Shown here: positions 1 to 9,248 of the stretch, one piece after another
Layout of the letters: every line of letters begins with the position of its first letter
Numbering within the stretch: the first letter of the stretch is position 1
NCBI GenBank assembly: GCA_000818945.1
Contig: KN805409.1
Location: 58,826 to 122,825 of the forward strand
Direction of reading: 5' to 3'
DNA: 64,000 bases
DNA from: Schizochytrium sp. CCTCC M209059
Lineage: Eukaryota; Sar; Bigyra; Thraustochytrida; Thraustochytriidae
Notes under the pieces: model-generated
Database searches by the model: none
Told to the model about the DNA's origin: nothing
Seen by the model: the letters and a program-made list of their open reading frames with translations, nothing else
Made by a program: the position numbers and the translations under genes

Positions 1-950
1 GGTCCAAGCTACCGCCCCCGCGGCGCTGAGCATCGCGCCGCAGCGTCTGCTCCGCTCTCCTCGGCTTCGAGGCACGTCAACTCGACTCGAGGCAAGTCAA
101 CTCGGGCCGGGTCGAGACGGCCGAGCCCGACCCCGCGCGGCGCCGCCACGCCGCTCCGCCCGCCGCGCAGCGCGACCGCGCGCCCGGCCCGCTCCTCCTC
201 GCGAGCAGCGGCAGAGCGCGGGGAGCCGGGGAGAAGGGAGGCAAGCGGCGCGTGAGCGAGGAAGGAAGCAAGCAGGCAAGGAAAGAAAGGAAGGCGAGCA
301 AGCAAGCAGGAGACCGGCCACTTGCGCACGAGCCCTGGCGAGCGCGTCTCGCTACCGCAGCAGAGCGTGCGGCAAAACCGCTTCGCGCGCGCGAGAGCGG
401 AAGCCTCGCCCCGCCCCGCCCCGCCTCGCCGCGCCGCGCCGCGCCATCGCGCTAGCGCAGCCCAGCCTCGCTGCGAGCGAGCAGGAGCGCGTTCCGGGCA
501 GACGGACTGCCCCTGCGGTGACTACGCACGCGACGTGGGGCCACGTACGGCGCTCCGCTTCGTGGCGCTCCCATTACGCCACGGCGCCAGGGTCCCCCCG
601 CGCGCGCGCCCGTTTTTGGCTTGCCCTGGCGCAAGCGCGCGTCTCTGCCGCAGAACGACACGACCCCTGCCGGCGGCGCGGACGCGCCCGTCCGGCTGCG
701 CGCCTCTCGCGCTCACGCAGCCGCGACTCGGGCCCGTGACCAGCCCAGCCGACTAACTTCTTAGTATTACAGAGGAAGGAAGGCCAGCAAAAGAGCAAGC
801 AGCGACTGCGAGCAAAACGCAAGCAGGCAAGCAAGCAAGCAAGCAACGAGCAAGCAAGCAACGAGCGAGCGAGCGAGCGAGCGAGCGAGCGACAAATTCA
901 TACACGCTTCTGCGGCGTGAGCGCCAGGCCCGGACGAGCGAGGCGCGGAA
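1..950. other. Gene-free GC-rich upstream region
   Basis: No convincing gene is visible. The stretch is very GC-rich, with only short overlapping low-complexity reading frames. It contains GCAA/GAAG-type runs at about 260-310 and again at about 771-892, the latter ending in a GAGC tetranucleotide run just before the ATG at 951. It is probably the promoter and 5' UTR of the fucosyltransferase-like gene. Confidence 0.5.
771..892. repeat. GCAA / GAGC tetranucleotide microsatellite
   Basis: Interrupted GCAA units pass into a clean GAGC run (about 863-891) that ends roughly 60 bases before the ATG of the next gene, so the repeat lies in the presumed 5' UTR or core promoter. Confidence 0.85.
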
Positions 951-3452
951 ATGGCCGTCTCCTCCGTGGGCCGAAGAGCTGTCACCGCGCAGAACCATGA
1001 GCTCACGCAGGAACAGCAACTGCAACAGCCGCTCACGGCAGCCGCCGCGAGTGTGAGCGGCCTGGGCGCGATGGGCTCCTTAACACACGCGAACGCTCCA
1101 AGCGTGCGCTCAAGTCGAAACGTCTCGTCCATGCTTGTGTTAATCTTTGTGGCCTCTGCCGCCCTTTACTGTGTATTTGTGTTTGTCCAAATCGATAACC
1201 TCGTGCCGCCACCAACGTTCCCGCCCAAGAAATCGTCCTCTGGCGCACAAGTAGACGCGATCCCTTCTCTGCATCATCCAAGACCACCCATCGTCAGTGA
1301 CAAAAGGTACAATTTTCTCGATAGTGGCACTGCTCCCCAGGCCAGCACACCACCAACAACACCGACCGCTGCGATCAAGACGCACACGACAACAGATACA
1401 GTACTTCATGGGCCGTTGCCGGTGCGTCACGTCAAAGGCACAGGCCAGAGTGCCTTTGACGTCCTCGCCGAGACCGCAGAGCTGACGTCGCCGCGAGAAG
1501 CGTGGGCGCTCTCCTCCAAAGGCGGATGGGATCCGTCCGCCAGCTGGCGAAACTTTACGACGCTCAACTCTCACTTGCAAGATGTTGGAAGATCCACAGA
1601 GTATGAGCCCGTCGAGCTGTCTGCCGAGGAATTGGCCTCTCGAGAAATTCAACGCTTTCTCCTGTTGTATACTGTTGAGTCGTTAGAGCTGCCCGTGTAT
1701 CGTGAAATTACATCGTCCGTTCAGCTCGGAGCCGCTGCAACGTCGCAACCAGAGTTTGTTCGCTTCGTGCACCGCGGCGACAAGGTCCTGGGGCTGCAGA
1801 CGGAAATGATTAAAAAGGCAAATTCCTTTTGGCTCAAACTCGGGCCTCGCGAGTACGTTCCTATTCATTCGCGCGTGGTAGGACGCGGAGGGACAATTGT
1901 GCACCTGCGCCTCGACATGAAAATCACCTCGGATCGTGTCATGAATGAGCGCGTTTATGACGACATGCGGCGAGACTGCGCATGGGTCCGCGACCTCTCG
2001 GCCCGCAATTCGTGCTTTCGCATGATGCATCTCATTACCGAATTGCGTCGTGTGCTCAGCGAGTCGGGTCTGCTCCGTCTGCGTCGCATTGGCACCCAAG
2101 AGATTGTTGCGTCCGCGGCAACGCACTCCTTTGACGACATGATGGATATGCTCTTGCCCGCCAAATCGGACCGCGAGGTTTGCTATTCCATCAATTCCTG
2201 GGCAGCATGCACGCAGCGTCCACTGTGCACGTGGTTTTTTAACGCGACGCGCCAAGAGTCGGGCTGCGTCCTCGACCAAGACATTGCTTATCCGGTGTTG
2301 CCCAAGACACTGCCCGAGTACAATGTATCGCTCGACTTTCCGCTTCCGATAGAGCCCGAACGCACGCCCATCGACCCGGATGAGCGCTTTTTCCTCTACC
2401 AGCCCTCGGGTGGTATTAACAATCAGCGTATCCAGCTCGAGACGGCCTTGGTCATTTGTCTGCTGCTCGACCGCACCTGTGTGCTTCCGCCCATTGCGCA
2501 GCATACCAACTTTTTCTTCCGGTACAATATGCACCACCCAAGGAGGATGGTGAGCATGCAGCGCATCTTCAACATTCCGCGTCTGCTTGAGGTCGTCAAA
2601 GTCCGCACAATTCCCGAAGGTCATACGCTCATGTCCTGGATTGACGCCATAGGAGGCACGCCATACATTGGAACGCCGACGGGTCTTTCGAGCAACACCT
2701 CGGAAACGGGCTGGCGCGTCGTCATGCGCGACGCGCGTAAAATGGTGTCTTCCTTTATTTGGCGCGACAACGACATCAAGAAAATCTTTGCCAAGGACGA
2801 GTCCCGCTTTCTCTTTTTTGCAAACGCATCGATGTGGCGCACAATTGACCTCATGATGCTCAGTCCCCAATATCTCGCCATCAAAGCGCATCTCACCTTC
2901 ACGGACACTCTCAAGAAGCAGGCTATTGTCTTTGCGAATTCGCTAGGCGGCTCGTACAATGCCATTCACGTGCGGCGCGGCGACAAGCGCCATGAAGCCA
3001 CCTTTGACGAAGTCGCGCGCGATCCAAATTACTTTGGCACGCGCTTTCTCAAGTATATGCCGGAGACGACGAAAATGTATGTCGCTTCGGATGAGCGGAA
3101 TCGCTCGTACTTTGACCCCCTGGTGGAAATGGGTTATGAGGTCATCACCTACAAAGACTTCGACCAGGAGCTGCTCAAGGCGTTCTTGACGCGCTATCCT
3201 CCGACCATGTACTTTGACATGCTCGGCATCATCGAGCAGCTCGTGTGTTCATATGCCTACAAGTTCATGGGCAGTCCTTATTCTACCTTTACTCTCTACA
3301 TTTTGCGTTTGCGACGGCGCTTTCCGCTCCTTTCGCAGACATTCGACGACCCTCCGCAACTTCCAGCGATTTATGATGGCGTCGACATCGAGATTGACCC
3401 GGAAGTCGCGTGCAATCCGTATGACCCTCAGCGACACACAAAACCCTGCTAA
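951..3452 (+). CDS. Type II membrane O-fucosyltransferase-like glycosyltransferase
   Basis: Encodes 833 residues. A short N-terminal tail is followed by one hydrophobic segment (about 61-81), the layout of a Golgi/ER type II glycosyltransferase with a lumenal catalytic domain. Hallmarks of the GDP-fucose O-fucosyltransferase superfamily are a GGINNQ segment (about 487), which matches the conserved GGxxNQ of the donor-binding region, and HVRRGDKR (about 673-680), which matches the HxRRxD-type motif. A Cys-rich stretch (about 405-440) could be disulfide-bonded. A second in-frame ATG at 1071 (residue 41) lies closer to the membrane segment and could be the true start. An AATAAA hexamer at 3660-3665 is a candidate poly(A) signal. 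The acceptor (protein, EGF/TSR repeat or glycan) cannot be told from sequence. The superfamily call is secure and the exact activity is not. Confidence 0.75.
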   Translation: MAVSSVGRRAVTAQNHELTQEQQLQQPLTAAAASVSGLGAMGSLTHANAPSVRSSRNVSSMLVLIFVASAALYCVFVFVQIDNLVPPPTFPPKKSSSGAQVDAIPSLHHPRPPIVSDKRYNFLDSGTAPQASTPPTTPTAAIKTHTTTDTVLHGPLPVRHVKGTGQSAFDVLAETAELTSPREAWALSSKGGWDPSASWRNFTTLNSHLQDVGRSTEYEPVELSAEELASREIQRFLLLYTVESLELPVYREITSSVQLGAAATSQPEFVRFVHRGDKVLGLQTEMIKKANSFWLKLGPREYVPIHSRVVGRGGTIVHLRLDMKITSDRVMNERVYDDMRRDCAWVRDLSARNSCFRMMHLITELRRVLSESGLLRLRRIGTQEIVASAATHSFDDMMDMLLPAKSDREVCYSINSWAACTQRPLCTWFFNATRQESGCVLDQDIAYPVLPKTLPEYNVSLDFPLPIEPERTPIDPDERFFLYQPSGGINNQRIQLETALVICLLLDRTCVLPPIAQHTNFFFRYNMHHPRRMVSMQRIFNIPRLLEVVKVRTIPEGHTLMSWIDAIGGTPYIGTPTGLSSNTSETGWRVVMRDARKMVSSFIWRDNDIKKIFAKDESRFLFFANASMWRTIDLMMLSPQYLAIKAHLTFTDTLKKQAIVFANSLGGSYNAIHVRRGDKRHEATFDEVARDPNYFGTRFLKYMPETTKMYVASDERNRSYFDPLVEMGYEVITYKDFDQELLKAFLTRYPPTMYFDMLGIIEQLVCSYAYKFMGSPYSTFTLYILRLRRRFPLLSQTFDDPPQLPAIYDGVDIEIDPEVACNPYDPQRHTKPC

Positions 3453-4246
3453 CGACGAGCAGTAAAATTAGTCTTACGCCGCGTTGCTGCTGGCTCAATT
3501 GCTGGCAGGTGGGCGCTGTGACGTGGCTGTATTCTCTTTTCATGAAGCGCAGGGTTGAGAAGAAGAAAAAGAAGAAGAAGAAAGTCGATGACGTCTCGCA
3601 TCTCTCGAATATTCGTGCCACTCGAGCATGCATGGTGCGTGACCAATTGAAAAGAATCCAATAAAATGATGTATGAAAGAACAAGACAGAAACGGAGAAT
3701 TCGAAAACAGTAATTTCTTTTTCAAAGAATAAAAGGGAGGCTGCTTCCGTTTTGCAGCTAGCTTGACCTTAGCATCGCCTCCCTCGGTGTTCCTGACTGA
3801 CCACCGGTCACGTCAGGCTCACTTCCCGAGGCACCGCAACGGACTTGTTGCAAGTCAGCAAGAACAAACTCAATTTGTGTTCAAGGCGAACTTCGTTTGA
3901 TGAAAGGGTTACCGTCATGAGCTTATTACAAGTCAGCAAGAACGAATGTAGGGATGGTAAAGTCCGCTTATGGCTTTTTGTTTCACCTCTCTCGCATTTC
4001 TTCCACGAAAAACAAAAATTGCCCCAAAGGACCCAAGTCGATCATGAGAGTTCCGGTGATTCCTGAACAGCCCCAGAACAAAGCATACGAGTCGATAAAT
4101 GATTTATTTGCAGGGAAATTGCTTGGAAAACTCGAAGATACAGGGCAGCAGGAGCTAGTCAGTCAGTCAGTCAGTCTCCTTGGTAACACTTTCCGTCGCA
4201 AGTTGGATGAAATACGTCAAAGCTAATGTGTGCTCGCTGGTCGCAT
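3453..4246. other. Convergent 3' intergenic region
   Basis: Lies between the 3' ends of the fucosyltransferase-like gene and the choline kinase gene. It holds a GAA-rich tract (about 3557-3585), an AATAAA at 3660, a duplicated 25-base element (see separate entry) and a short AGTC run near 4157-4173. A 90-codon ATG frame at 3954-4226 has no recognisable domain and is not called. Confidence 0.5.
3844..3946 (+). repeat. Pair of 25-base direct repeats
   Basis: Two near-identical copies, 3844-3868 and 3922-3946, share the core CAAGTCAGCAAGAAC and differ at three positions. They are 78 bases apart in the 3' intergenic region. The function is unknown. Confidence 0.7.
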
Positions 4247-5437
4247 CTACGGTGCGCTGCTGTTATCGTGCTGCGCGCGAAGCGCCCGATACTGATCGAA
4301 TCTTGCGGTCGCGTATTCGAGGTGACCAAAGTCGATCGATGAGCTATCAGCCTGGGCAATGCCCCATAGCGTCCACTGCATATGCGACGCCAAGGAACCC
4401 AAATATGCAAACTCGCAAAGCTTGTCAATCATGGCGTCGCGACTCGTCGGGACGCAGTCCGGGGCAAACAACGTCTTGGGATCTGGGATGTGACGCAGGT
4501 AGTGATCAAAGAAGAAGTGCTGCTGGTCCCGCGTCGGGTACATATCGACGTCCAGACAGAACCCAGGATAGCGTGAGCTAAAGTTGTTGATGGACATTTC
4601 GTTGAAGGTGTTGCCAAAGTCAAAGCCACAAAAGTCCTTGCCACTATACTCAAAGTCAATGAGATAAGCGCGCTTGAGGACCCCCGCCTCATCGCGGTCA
4701 ATCATGACGTTGCCTGATTGTAGGTCACGATGACAAAGGACGACGCCCATGCCAGAGCTCTTGAGCTCGTCTTCAATGCGATCAATCTCGGTCGCGAGTG
4801 TGTCGACGCGCAGCGCGGCGAGCTTGAGCGCCTTAAAAGGCTCCTCTCCCACGTCAAAGCGAGTCTCCACAGCAGAAGAATACAGACGGCGCAGAATCTG
4901 CGGCGTCATGGGCTCGCTCAAAGGCGTGTGGGCCGCCTCCTTGGGGAGAGACAAGGTGTGCATCTTGGCCATGAGCTGAGCAACTTCAACGAGGATTTGC
5001 TCATTGTGAAGATCGTGATTGATGAGCGATTTGGCACGCACAAGGAACTGCTCTGCGCGGCCACCCGGAAAGGTGCCAAAGACGTGCGGAGCGATTCCGG
5101 CGCGCGCGACAGCCGTACAGACGGCCTGCTCGGCGGCGCGATCGATAAACTCATCCGTGCCTTCTCCAAAAATTCGAACAAGAGCCATGGTGGACGCAGC
5201 TTCCTCGCCGTCCGCGTCAGCGGCCTGTGATGCTGTTTCTACCAAGGCGGCCGTCTCAGCGGCGGCACCGGCGGCGGCGTCCTTGTGCGCCTCGTCCTTG
5301 ACACGGACCAGGTTGAGCATATTCGTGAGACCGCCCGTGATCACCTTGCACTCGAACATCTCCGTCGCCAGGGCTGACCACCCGGGCACTGTGTTCCTCG
5401 CACCGAGAATGGCCATTTCCGACGCGCTCGCCATCAT
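4247..5437 (-). CDS. Choline/ethanolamine kinase
   Basis: A 396-residue kinase of the choline/ethanolamine kinase family. It phosphorylates choline or ethanolamine with ATP, the first step of the Kennedy pathway to phosphatidylcholine or phosphatidylethanolamine. The Brenner phosphotransferase motif is present as HRDLQSGN (about residue 235). It is followed by the family-specific choline kinase motif IDFEYSGKDFCGFDFGNTFNE, which carries the metal-binding Asp. Length matches the family. No signal peptide or membrane segment is seen, so the enzyme is presumably cytosolic. The start is the first of two adjacent ATGs. It is transcribed divergently from the short-chain dehydrogenase gene across about 1.1 kb and convergently with the upstream glycosyltransferase gene. 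Choline versus ethanolamine preference cannot be decided. Confidence 0.9.
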   Translation of the reverse strand: MMASASEMAILGARNTVPGWSALATEMFECKVITGGLTNMLNLVRVKDEAHKDAAAGAAAETAALVETASQAADADGEEAASTMALVRIFGEGTDEFIDRAAEQAVCTAVARAGIAPHVFGTFPGGRAEQFLVRAKSLINHDLHNEQILVEVAQLMAKMHTLSLPKEAAHTPLSEPMTPQILRRLYSSAVETRFDVGEEPFKALKLAALRVDTLATEIDRIEDELKSSGMGVVLCHRDLQSGNVMIDRDEAGVLKRAYLIDFEYSGKDFCGFDFGNTFNEMSINNFSSRYPGFCLDVDMYPTRDQQHFFFDHYLRHIPDPKTLFAPDCVPTSRDAMIDKLCEFAYLGSLASHMQWTLWGIAQADSSSIDFGHLEYATARFDQYRALRAQHDNSSAP

Positions 5438-6502
5438 ATCCTTGCCTTGGCTTGGCTTGGCTTCTCTCTCGTTAGCCCTCGCGGACAGCTAGCTCTGCGT
5501 GTGCTAGCCTCGGCCACCCGAGTCTCTGGCCAAGTTGATTTCCACCCTAGTGGGTTTCCGCTTCACGAGTGAGTGGGTCTGCGCACGCCACTGCTCGAGC
5601 GAACGAGCGCTCGCGACCGAAGCGCTTGCGCCTGAACTCGCTTGCGCCGCGCGCGAGCGCTTGCGCTTGGCCCTGCGTGCGCGCGAGCGTCTCCGCCTGC
5701 GTTTTCTTCGCGCTTTGCTGGCTGGCCCTCTCTATTAGGTGCGTGCGTGCGAGTGTGCGTGCGTGCACAACCCATTTTGCTCCGCCTCACCTCTGATCAC
5801 CTCTGATCCCCTATTCGCGGAGATCTCCACTTCATTGAAACTCGCGAGCGTCGCATGTCAGACGAAAGGAGCCTAGACAAGACAGAGACGAAGAGTGCTA
5901 GACTGCGAGCGGAATTGGCGCTCTCGTTCACGTGCGCACTCGCCGACATCGCGAGTTGTTGTCAACTCAGCGTTGCGTGGCCACACCGTTAAGAACAAGA
6001 CCACATGCCTAGCTGACTGGTGTGGCTGACTGGTGTGGCTAACGGTGAAGCCACGCGTCTCGCTTGGCAAAGGAAAACAGAGATGAACATAAATTGTAGT
6101 ATACGTATACTACTGCTACGAGGACTGCGTCTCTCCAGTCCTCGTCGTCGCCCATTTAACCTCCTTCCCACCGTTGTTCCTATCCCCGCGTTGTTTATCC
6201 CGAGTTTCCAGTGCGTCCACCGCTCCGTGCCGTTTTCCTCGCCGGTTTCCACAAGTTTGCTCGAGCGACTGCTGCGACTGCGAGTTGCATTGCCATCGTT
6301 GCAGTGCCTCCTCCTTCTGCTTGTTCTCTTCTGCTCTGCTGCCCTTCTCTTCCCTTGCCTTTGCCTTGGTTCTTTCCGCTTTGCGAGTCCGACGCTGGCC
6401 GTACCTTCGGGCGGACTCATGCCAGGCGGGGGCAACCTGGACTGCGTAGAACCGGGGCATATCTTTGCGGCGCCCAAACCCTGATCGGACGAGCTCGACG
6501 CC

Positions 6503-6539
<37 letters not shown>

Positions 6540-6594
6540 GCAGCAGCAGCAGCGGCAGAAGGAGCAGAAGGTCGCGATAAGCTCGGTCTCCAAG
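5438..6594. other. Divergent promoter region, kinase / dehydrogenase
   Basis: The shared 5' region of two divergent genes. It includes GCGAGCG-rich sequence (about 5590-5700), a GTGC-type run (about 5739-5765) and a small pyrimidine-rich ATG frame starting at 6083, which would be an upstream ORF for the dehydrogenase. A CAG run (6509-6560) lies just before the chosen ATG. No separate gene is convincing. Confidence 0.5.
6506..6560 (+). repeat. CAG triplet repeat before dehydrogenase ATG
   Basis: Interrupted CAG units would encode polyglutamine in frame with the downstream dehydrogenase. No in-frame ATG precedes them, so they are probably 5' UTR. Confidence 0.8.
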
Positions 6595-7584
6595 ATGCAG
6601 CGCGTGAGCAAGTTGACGCAGCACCTGAGCGCGCAGGCGGCGCACGAGACGACCTCGGGCCGCGTGGAGCGGGCCGAGACCGCGGCCAAAGTCTTCCAGG
6701 ACAAGTCTCGCGATGCGTACAAGCTGGACGGCTCGAGCCTTTTTTCGCTGCGCGGCAAGGTGGCCCTCGTCACCGGCGGCAGCAAGGGTATCGGCAAGAT
6801 GATCGCCAGCGGGTTCGTGGCGAACGGCGCCAAGGTGTACATTTGCTCGCGCAAGGCGGATCTTTGCGATGAAGTCGCCGCGGAGCTCTGCAAGGAGGCC
6901 GAGGAGTATGGCAATGGCGGCTCGGCCGTCTCGCTCCCGGGAGACCTCTCGAGCGTGCAGGGCGTCGAGCGTGTTGCCAAGCGCCTCGCGGAACTGGAAT
7001 CCGAGCTCCATATCCTCGTCAACAATGCTGGAGCGACGTGGGGTGCACCCTTTGAGGAGTACCCGGACTCTGCGTGGCAAAAGGTCATGGACCTCAACGT
7101 GCGCCACCTCTTTAACCTTACGCAAAAGTGCGCCCCGCTTCTCGGCAAGGCCGCCCGCGAGGGTGACCCGGCCCGCGTCGTCAACATTGCCAGTGTCGAC
7201 GGCATTCGTGCAACCCAAACGGCGGGCCCCACCGCGGCGTTCGCTTACACGACTTCCAAGGGTGCTGTTGTTCACCTGACCAAGGCGCTCTCGCGTGCCA
7301 TGGCGCCGTACTACACCACCGTCAACTGCGTTGCCCCTGGTGTCTTCCCGAGCCAGATGACAAAGTTCATGCTGAACAGCGAGGCTGGCAGCGAGGCGTC
7401 AGCTGCCAACAACCCACTCAAGCGCGTCGGCCGCACTGCAGACATGGCCGGCACGCTTCTCTACCTCTGCTCGCCGGCGGGCGCTTACACGAACGGCGTC
7501 ACTATTGCTGTCGACGGTGGCGGTCACCTTTTCGGTGACCTTGGCTTCAAGCTCGATTACGAGAAAAAGGAGAAAAAGAAGTAA
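6595..7584 (+). CDS. Short-chain dehydrogenase/reductase (RhlG-like)
   Basis: A classical SDR oxidoreductase of 329 residues. It has the cofactor-binding TGGSKGIG (60-67), the structural NNAG (about 143) and the catalytic Tyr218-x3-Lys222 (YTTSK), and the C-terminal part ends in the usual AVDGG region. The NADPH-type fold and overall pattern resemble the RhlG/3-oxoacyl reductase branch, which is inferred from pattern only. The first 45 residues are polar, with many Ala, Arg and Ser, and precede the Rossmann core, so an organelle-targeting peptide is possible. The C-terminus is a Lys/Glu run. The start is the first in-frame ATG. The reading frame stays open further upstream through a CAG repeat but without a Met. 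AATAAA at 7615-7620 is a candidate poly(A) signal 30 bases past the stop. The substrate is unknown. Confidence 0.85.
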   Translation: MQRVSKLTQHLSAQAAHETTSGRVERAETAAKVFQDKSRDAYKLDGSSLFSLRGKVALVTGGSKGIGKMIASGFVANGAKVYICSRKADLCDEVAAELCKEAEEYGNGGSAVSLPGDLSSVQGVERVAKRLAELESELHILVNNAGATWGAPFEEYPDSAWQKVMDLNVRHLFNLTQKCAPLLGKAAREGDPARVVNIASVDGIRATQTAGPTAAFAYTTSKGAVVHLTKALSRAMAPYYTTVNCVAPGVFPSQMTKFMLNSEAGSEASAANNPLKRVGRTADMAGTLLYLCSPAGAYTNGVTIAVDGGGHLFGDLGFKLDYEKKEKKK

Positions 7585-7906
7585 TTTACTTTCAAAGGGG
7601 AACGGAAGAATTTAAATAAACATCAAATACGGCGTATCCAGCAGAACAAAGAACCTAAGCTTCGTGGCACAATCATTTTTATAATTTACTCTTTTGTCTG
7701 CAGACATGTGCTTATTTCCAATCGCGCGCGCTTCAACTCGCACTGAAGTCAGCGCCTCTAGGCTGTTTGCCTGGATTACTGTCGCCGCGCGCCGCGGCCT
7801 GCTTGACTGCCTGAATGAATGCCAGGCTGTAAGCCTGGCTTTGAGCGGAATTAGCACATTCCTAATTTGCTTCCGACGCATAGTCCTATATGGGTCTAAA
7901 ATTACA
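7585..7906. other. Convergent 3' spacer
   Basis: A 322-base AT-richer spacer between the convergent dehydrogenase and TPR genes. It contains the AATAAA at 7615. No gene is seen. Confidence 0.5.
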
Positions 7907-8827
7907 CTATTCAAATTTGACAGGCGGATCAATCCGGAAACTCAAGAACCGGCGTAGTTTGGCCGCTACAATCTCGCAAAATCCCATATCCCTGTGCAAC
8001 GCAAGTCCATGTGGTCCCGTTGGGACCTCGATTTTGCTGCTGGCGCAACGTGAAGATTCCCGCAACATACGTTCCGCCAGGGCTCGGCGCTGTTCGCGTG
8101 CTTTGGCTTCAGCAGCAGAGGCCTCCCGTAGACGATGAAGGGCGGCCTTGGCACATCCTGGAGATATCTCGTTTGCACGGACGAGGTCCCTTTTTGCATT
8201 TCGGAGATTGCCAAGCTCGACGTGAGCCCAGCCTCTTCGCACCAAGGCCTTGGCATAGTCTGCGTCTACTTGCAATGCCTGATCACAAAAGCAGACAACC
8301 TTGTCCCACTCTTCTTTGCGCCAATAGCACGCCGCAAGGTTTGTAAGGACAGGAAGTTGGACAAGCTCGCGCGCACGTCCTGCTTGTTCAGGTGTACTGC
8401 CAAAGTCGAGCCCCACGGTGGCGTCGAGATAACGTTGTATGGCGCGATCGGTGTCCATGGCAGCAAAGAGTTTGTTGCCTTCTTCCTTGCGCGCCACGGC
8501 CCACTCGAGCTTTTCGTCGGCAGAGAGGACCTGAATCATTCTTGCAAGCTGTCCGGCGCGCATCTGAAAGTCGGCTTGGGAGAGCATTTCCGCTTCATTT
8601 TCGTCATCCAGAATCTCTCCTGTCTCGCGATTGCACCGTTTGAGCTCTACTGACCCGCCTCCTGCCGCAGCGAGGTGCGTGTTGAGCGTCTTGACGAGAA
8701 AGCTCGCTGACAGGACGCCGTCTTGGTTGCCGGCGCTCGCGCCATCTCCTTCTTCCGTGCGTCTCTCGTTCGCGTTCGTCTCGGGCGCGAACGCAGCGGC
8801 GCCCCTGGACTCCTCCTCCGTCTTCAT
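7907..8827 (-). CDS. TPR-repeat protein (co-chaperone type)
   Basis: A 306-residue protein with about three tetratricopeptide repeats at residues 110-140, 156-189 and 190-223. The arrangement, EEGNKLF opening the first helix pair, then LTNLAACYWR, then YAKALVRRGWAHVELG, is typical of the TPR module of FKBP- and AIP-type co-chaperones and related Hsp90/Hsp70 adaptors. No peptidyl-prolyl isomerase domain is visible. The N-terminal 100 residues are low-complexity and then mixed. The start at 8827 is the first in-frame ATG; the frame continues a little upstream only through a GTG. It is convergent with the dehydrogenase gene and tandem with the next SDR gene. The partner and client are unknown. 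Confidence 0.8.
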   Translation of the reverse strand: MKTEEESRGAAAFAPETNANERRTEEGDGASAGNQDGVLSASFLVKTLNTHLAAAGGGSVELKRCNRETGEILDDENEAEMLSQADFQMRAGQLARMIQVLSADEKLEWAVARKEEGNKLFAAMDTDRAIQRYLDATVGLDFGSTPEQAGRARELVQLPVLTNLAACYWRKEEWDKVVCFCDQALQVDADYAKALVRRGWAHVELGNLRNAKRDLVRANEISPGCAKAALHRLREASAAEAKAREQRRALAERMLRESSRCASSKIEVPTGPHGLALHRDMGFCEIVAAKLRRFLSFRIDPPVKFE

Positions 8828-8924
8828 GGCCGACGTTGTCGTCGACGATGCATAGATGGGACGACGGCCGAGCACCCCTCGCGGACTGGGACATTCATTC
8901 TATTCTTTGTGAGTGCACGAAAAA

Positions 8925-8970
8925 AGAAGAAGAAGAAGAAGAAGAAGAAGAAGAAGAAGAAGAAGAAGAA
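8925..8970 (+). repeat. GAA triplet microsatellite
   Basis: About 15 uninterrupted GAA units lie in the spacer upstream of the TPR gene and downstream of the SDR gene. Confidence 0.95.
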
Positions 8971-9118
8971 GGAGGGAGAACCGTTGAATCTACAAGGGCG
9001 AGCGCGTGGAACGTTTGGAACATCTCGCCCCGGAAGGACCGTGACATCGAATGCGAGAACTGCCTGCCAGTGGGTTGGTGATGGCAAGAACGGGGGACAA
9101 GGGCAAAAAAAAGAGACA

Positions 9119-9121
<3 letters not shown>

Positions 9122-9172
<51 letters not shown>
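9122..9172 (+). repeat. AG dinucleotide microsatellite
   Basis: About 25 AG units, essentially perfect, lie 75 bases beyond the stop codon of the minus-strand SDR gene. Confidence 0.95.
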
Positions 9173-9179
<7 letters not shown>

Positions 9180-9248
9180 GAATTTATCTGGGTATACGTG
9201 AGGCAGCTATCTCGCAAAGAGAAAAGAAAAAAGAAGCTTTCACATCAT

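Larger units (their letters stand above)
8828..9248. other. Spacer with GAA and AG microsatellites
   Basis: Lies between two minus-strand genes. It is dominated by a GAA triplet run (8925-8970) and an AG dinucleotide run (9122-9172), with no gene visible. Reading frames across it are Glu, Lys or Ser repeats only. Confidence 0.6.

Noticed and set aside
1683..2891. 402-codon minus-strand ORF
   Set aside because: Shadow of the fucosyltransferase-like gene, which has motif evidence; the antisense product has none.
3954..4226. 90-codon ORF with ATG in a 3' intergenic region
   Set aside because: No recognisable domain and it sits between two convergent gene ends; length is within chance expectation. 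Not fully excluded.
6083..6484. ATG frame upstream of the dehydrogenase
   Set aside because: Leu/Ser/Pro-rich pyrimidine tract without domain; at most an upstream ORF in the 5' UTR.
8836..9217. Poly-Glu, poly-Lys and poly-Ser reading frames
   Set aside because: Products of the GAA and AG microsatellites only.
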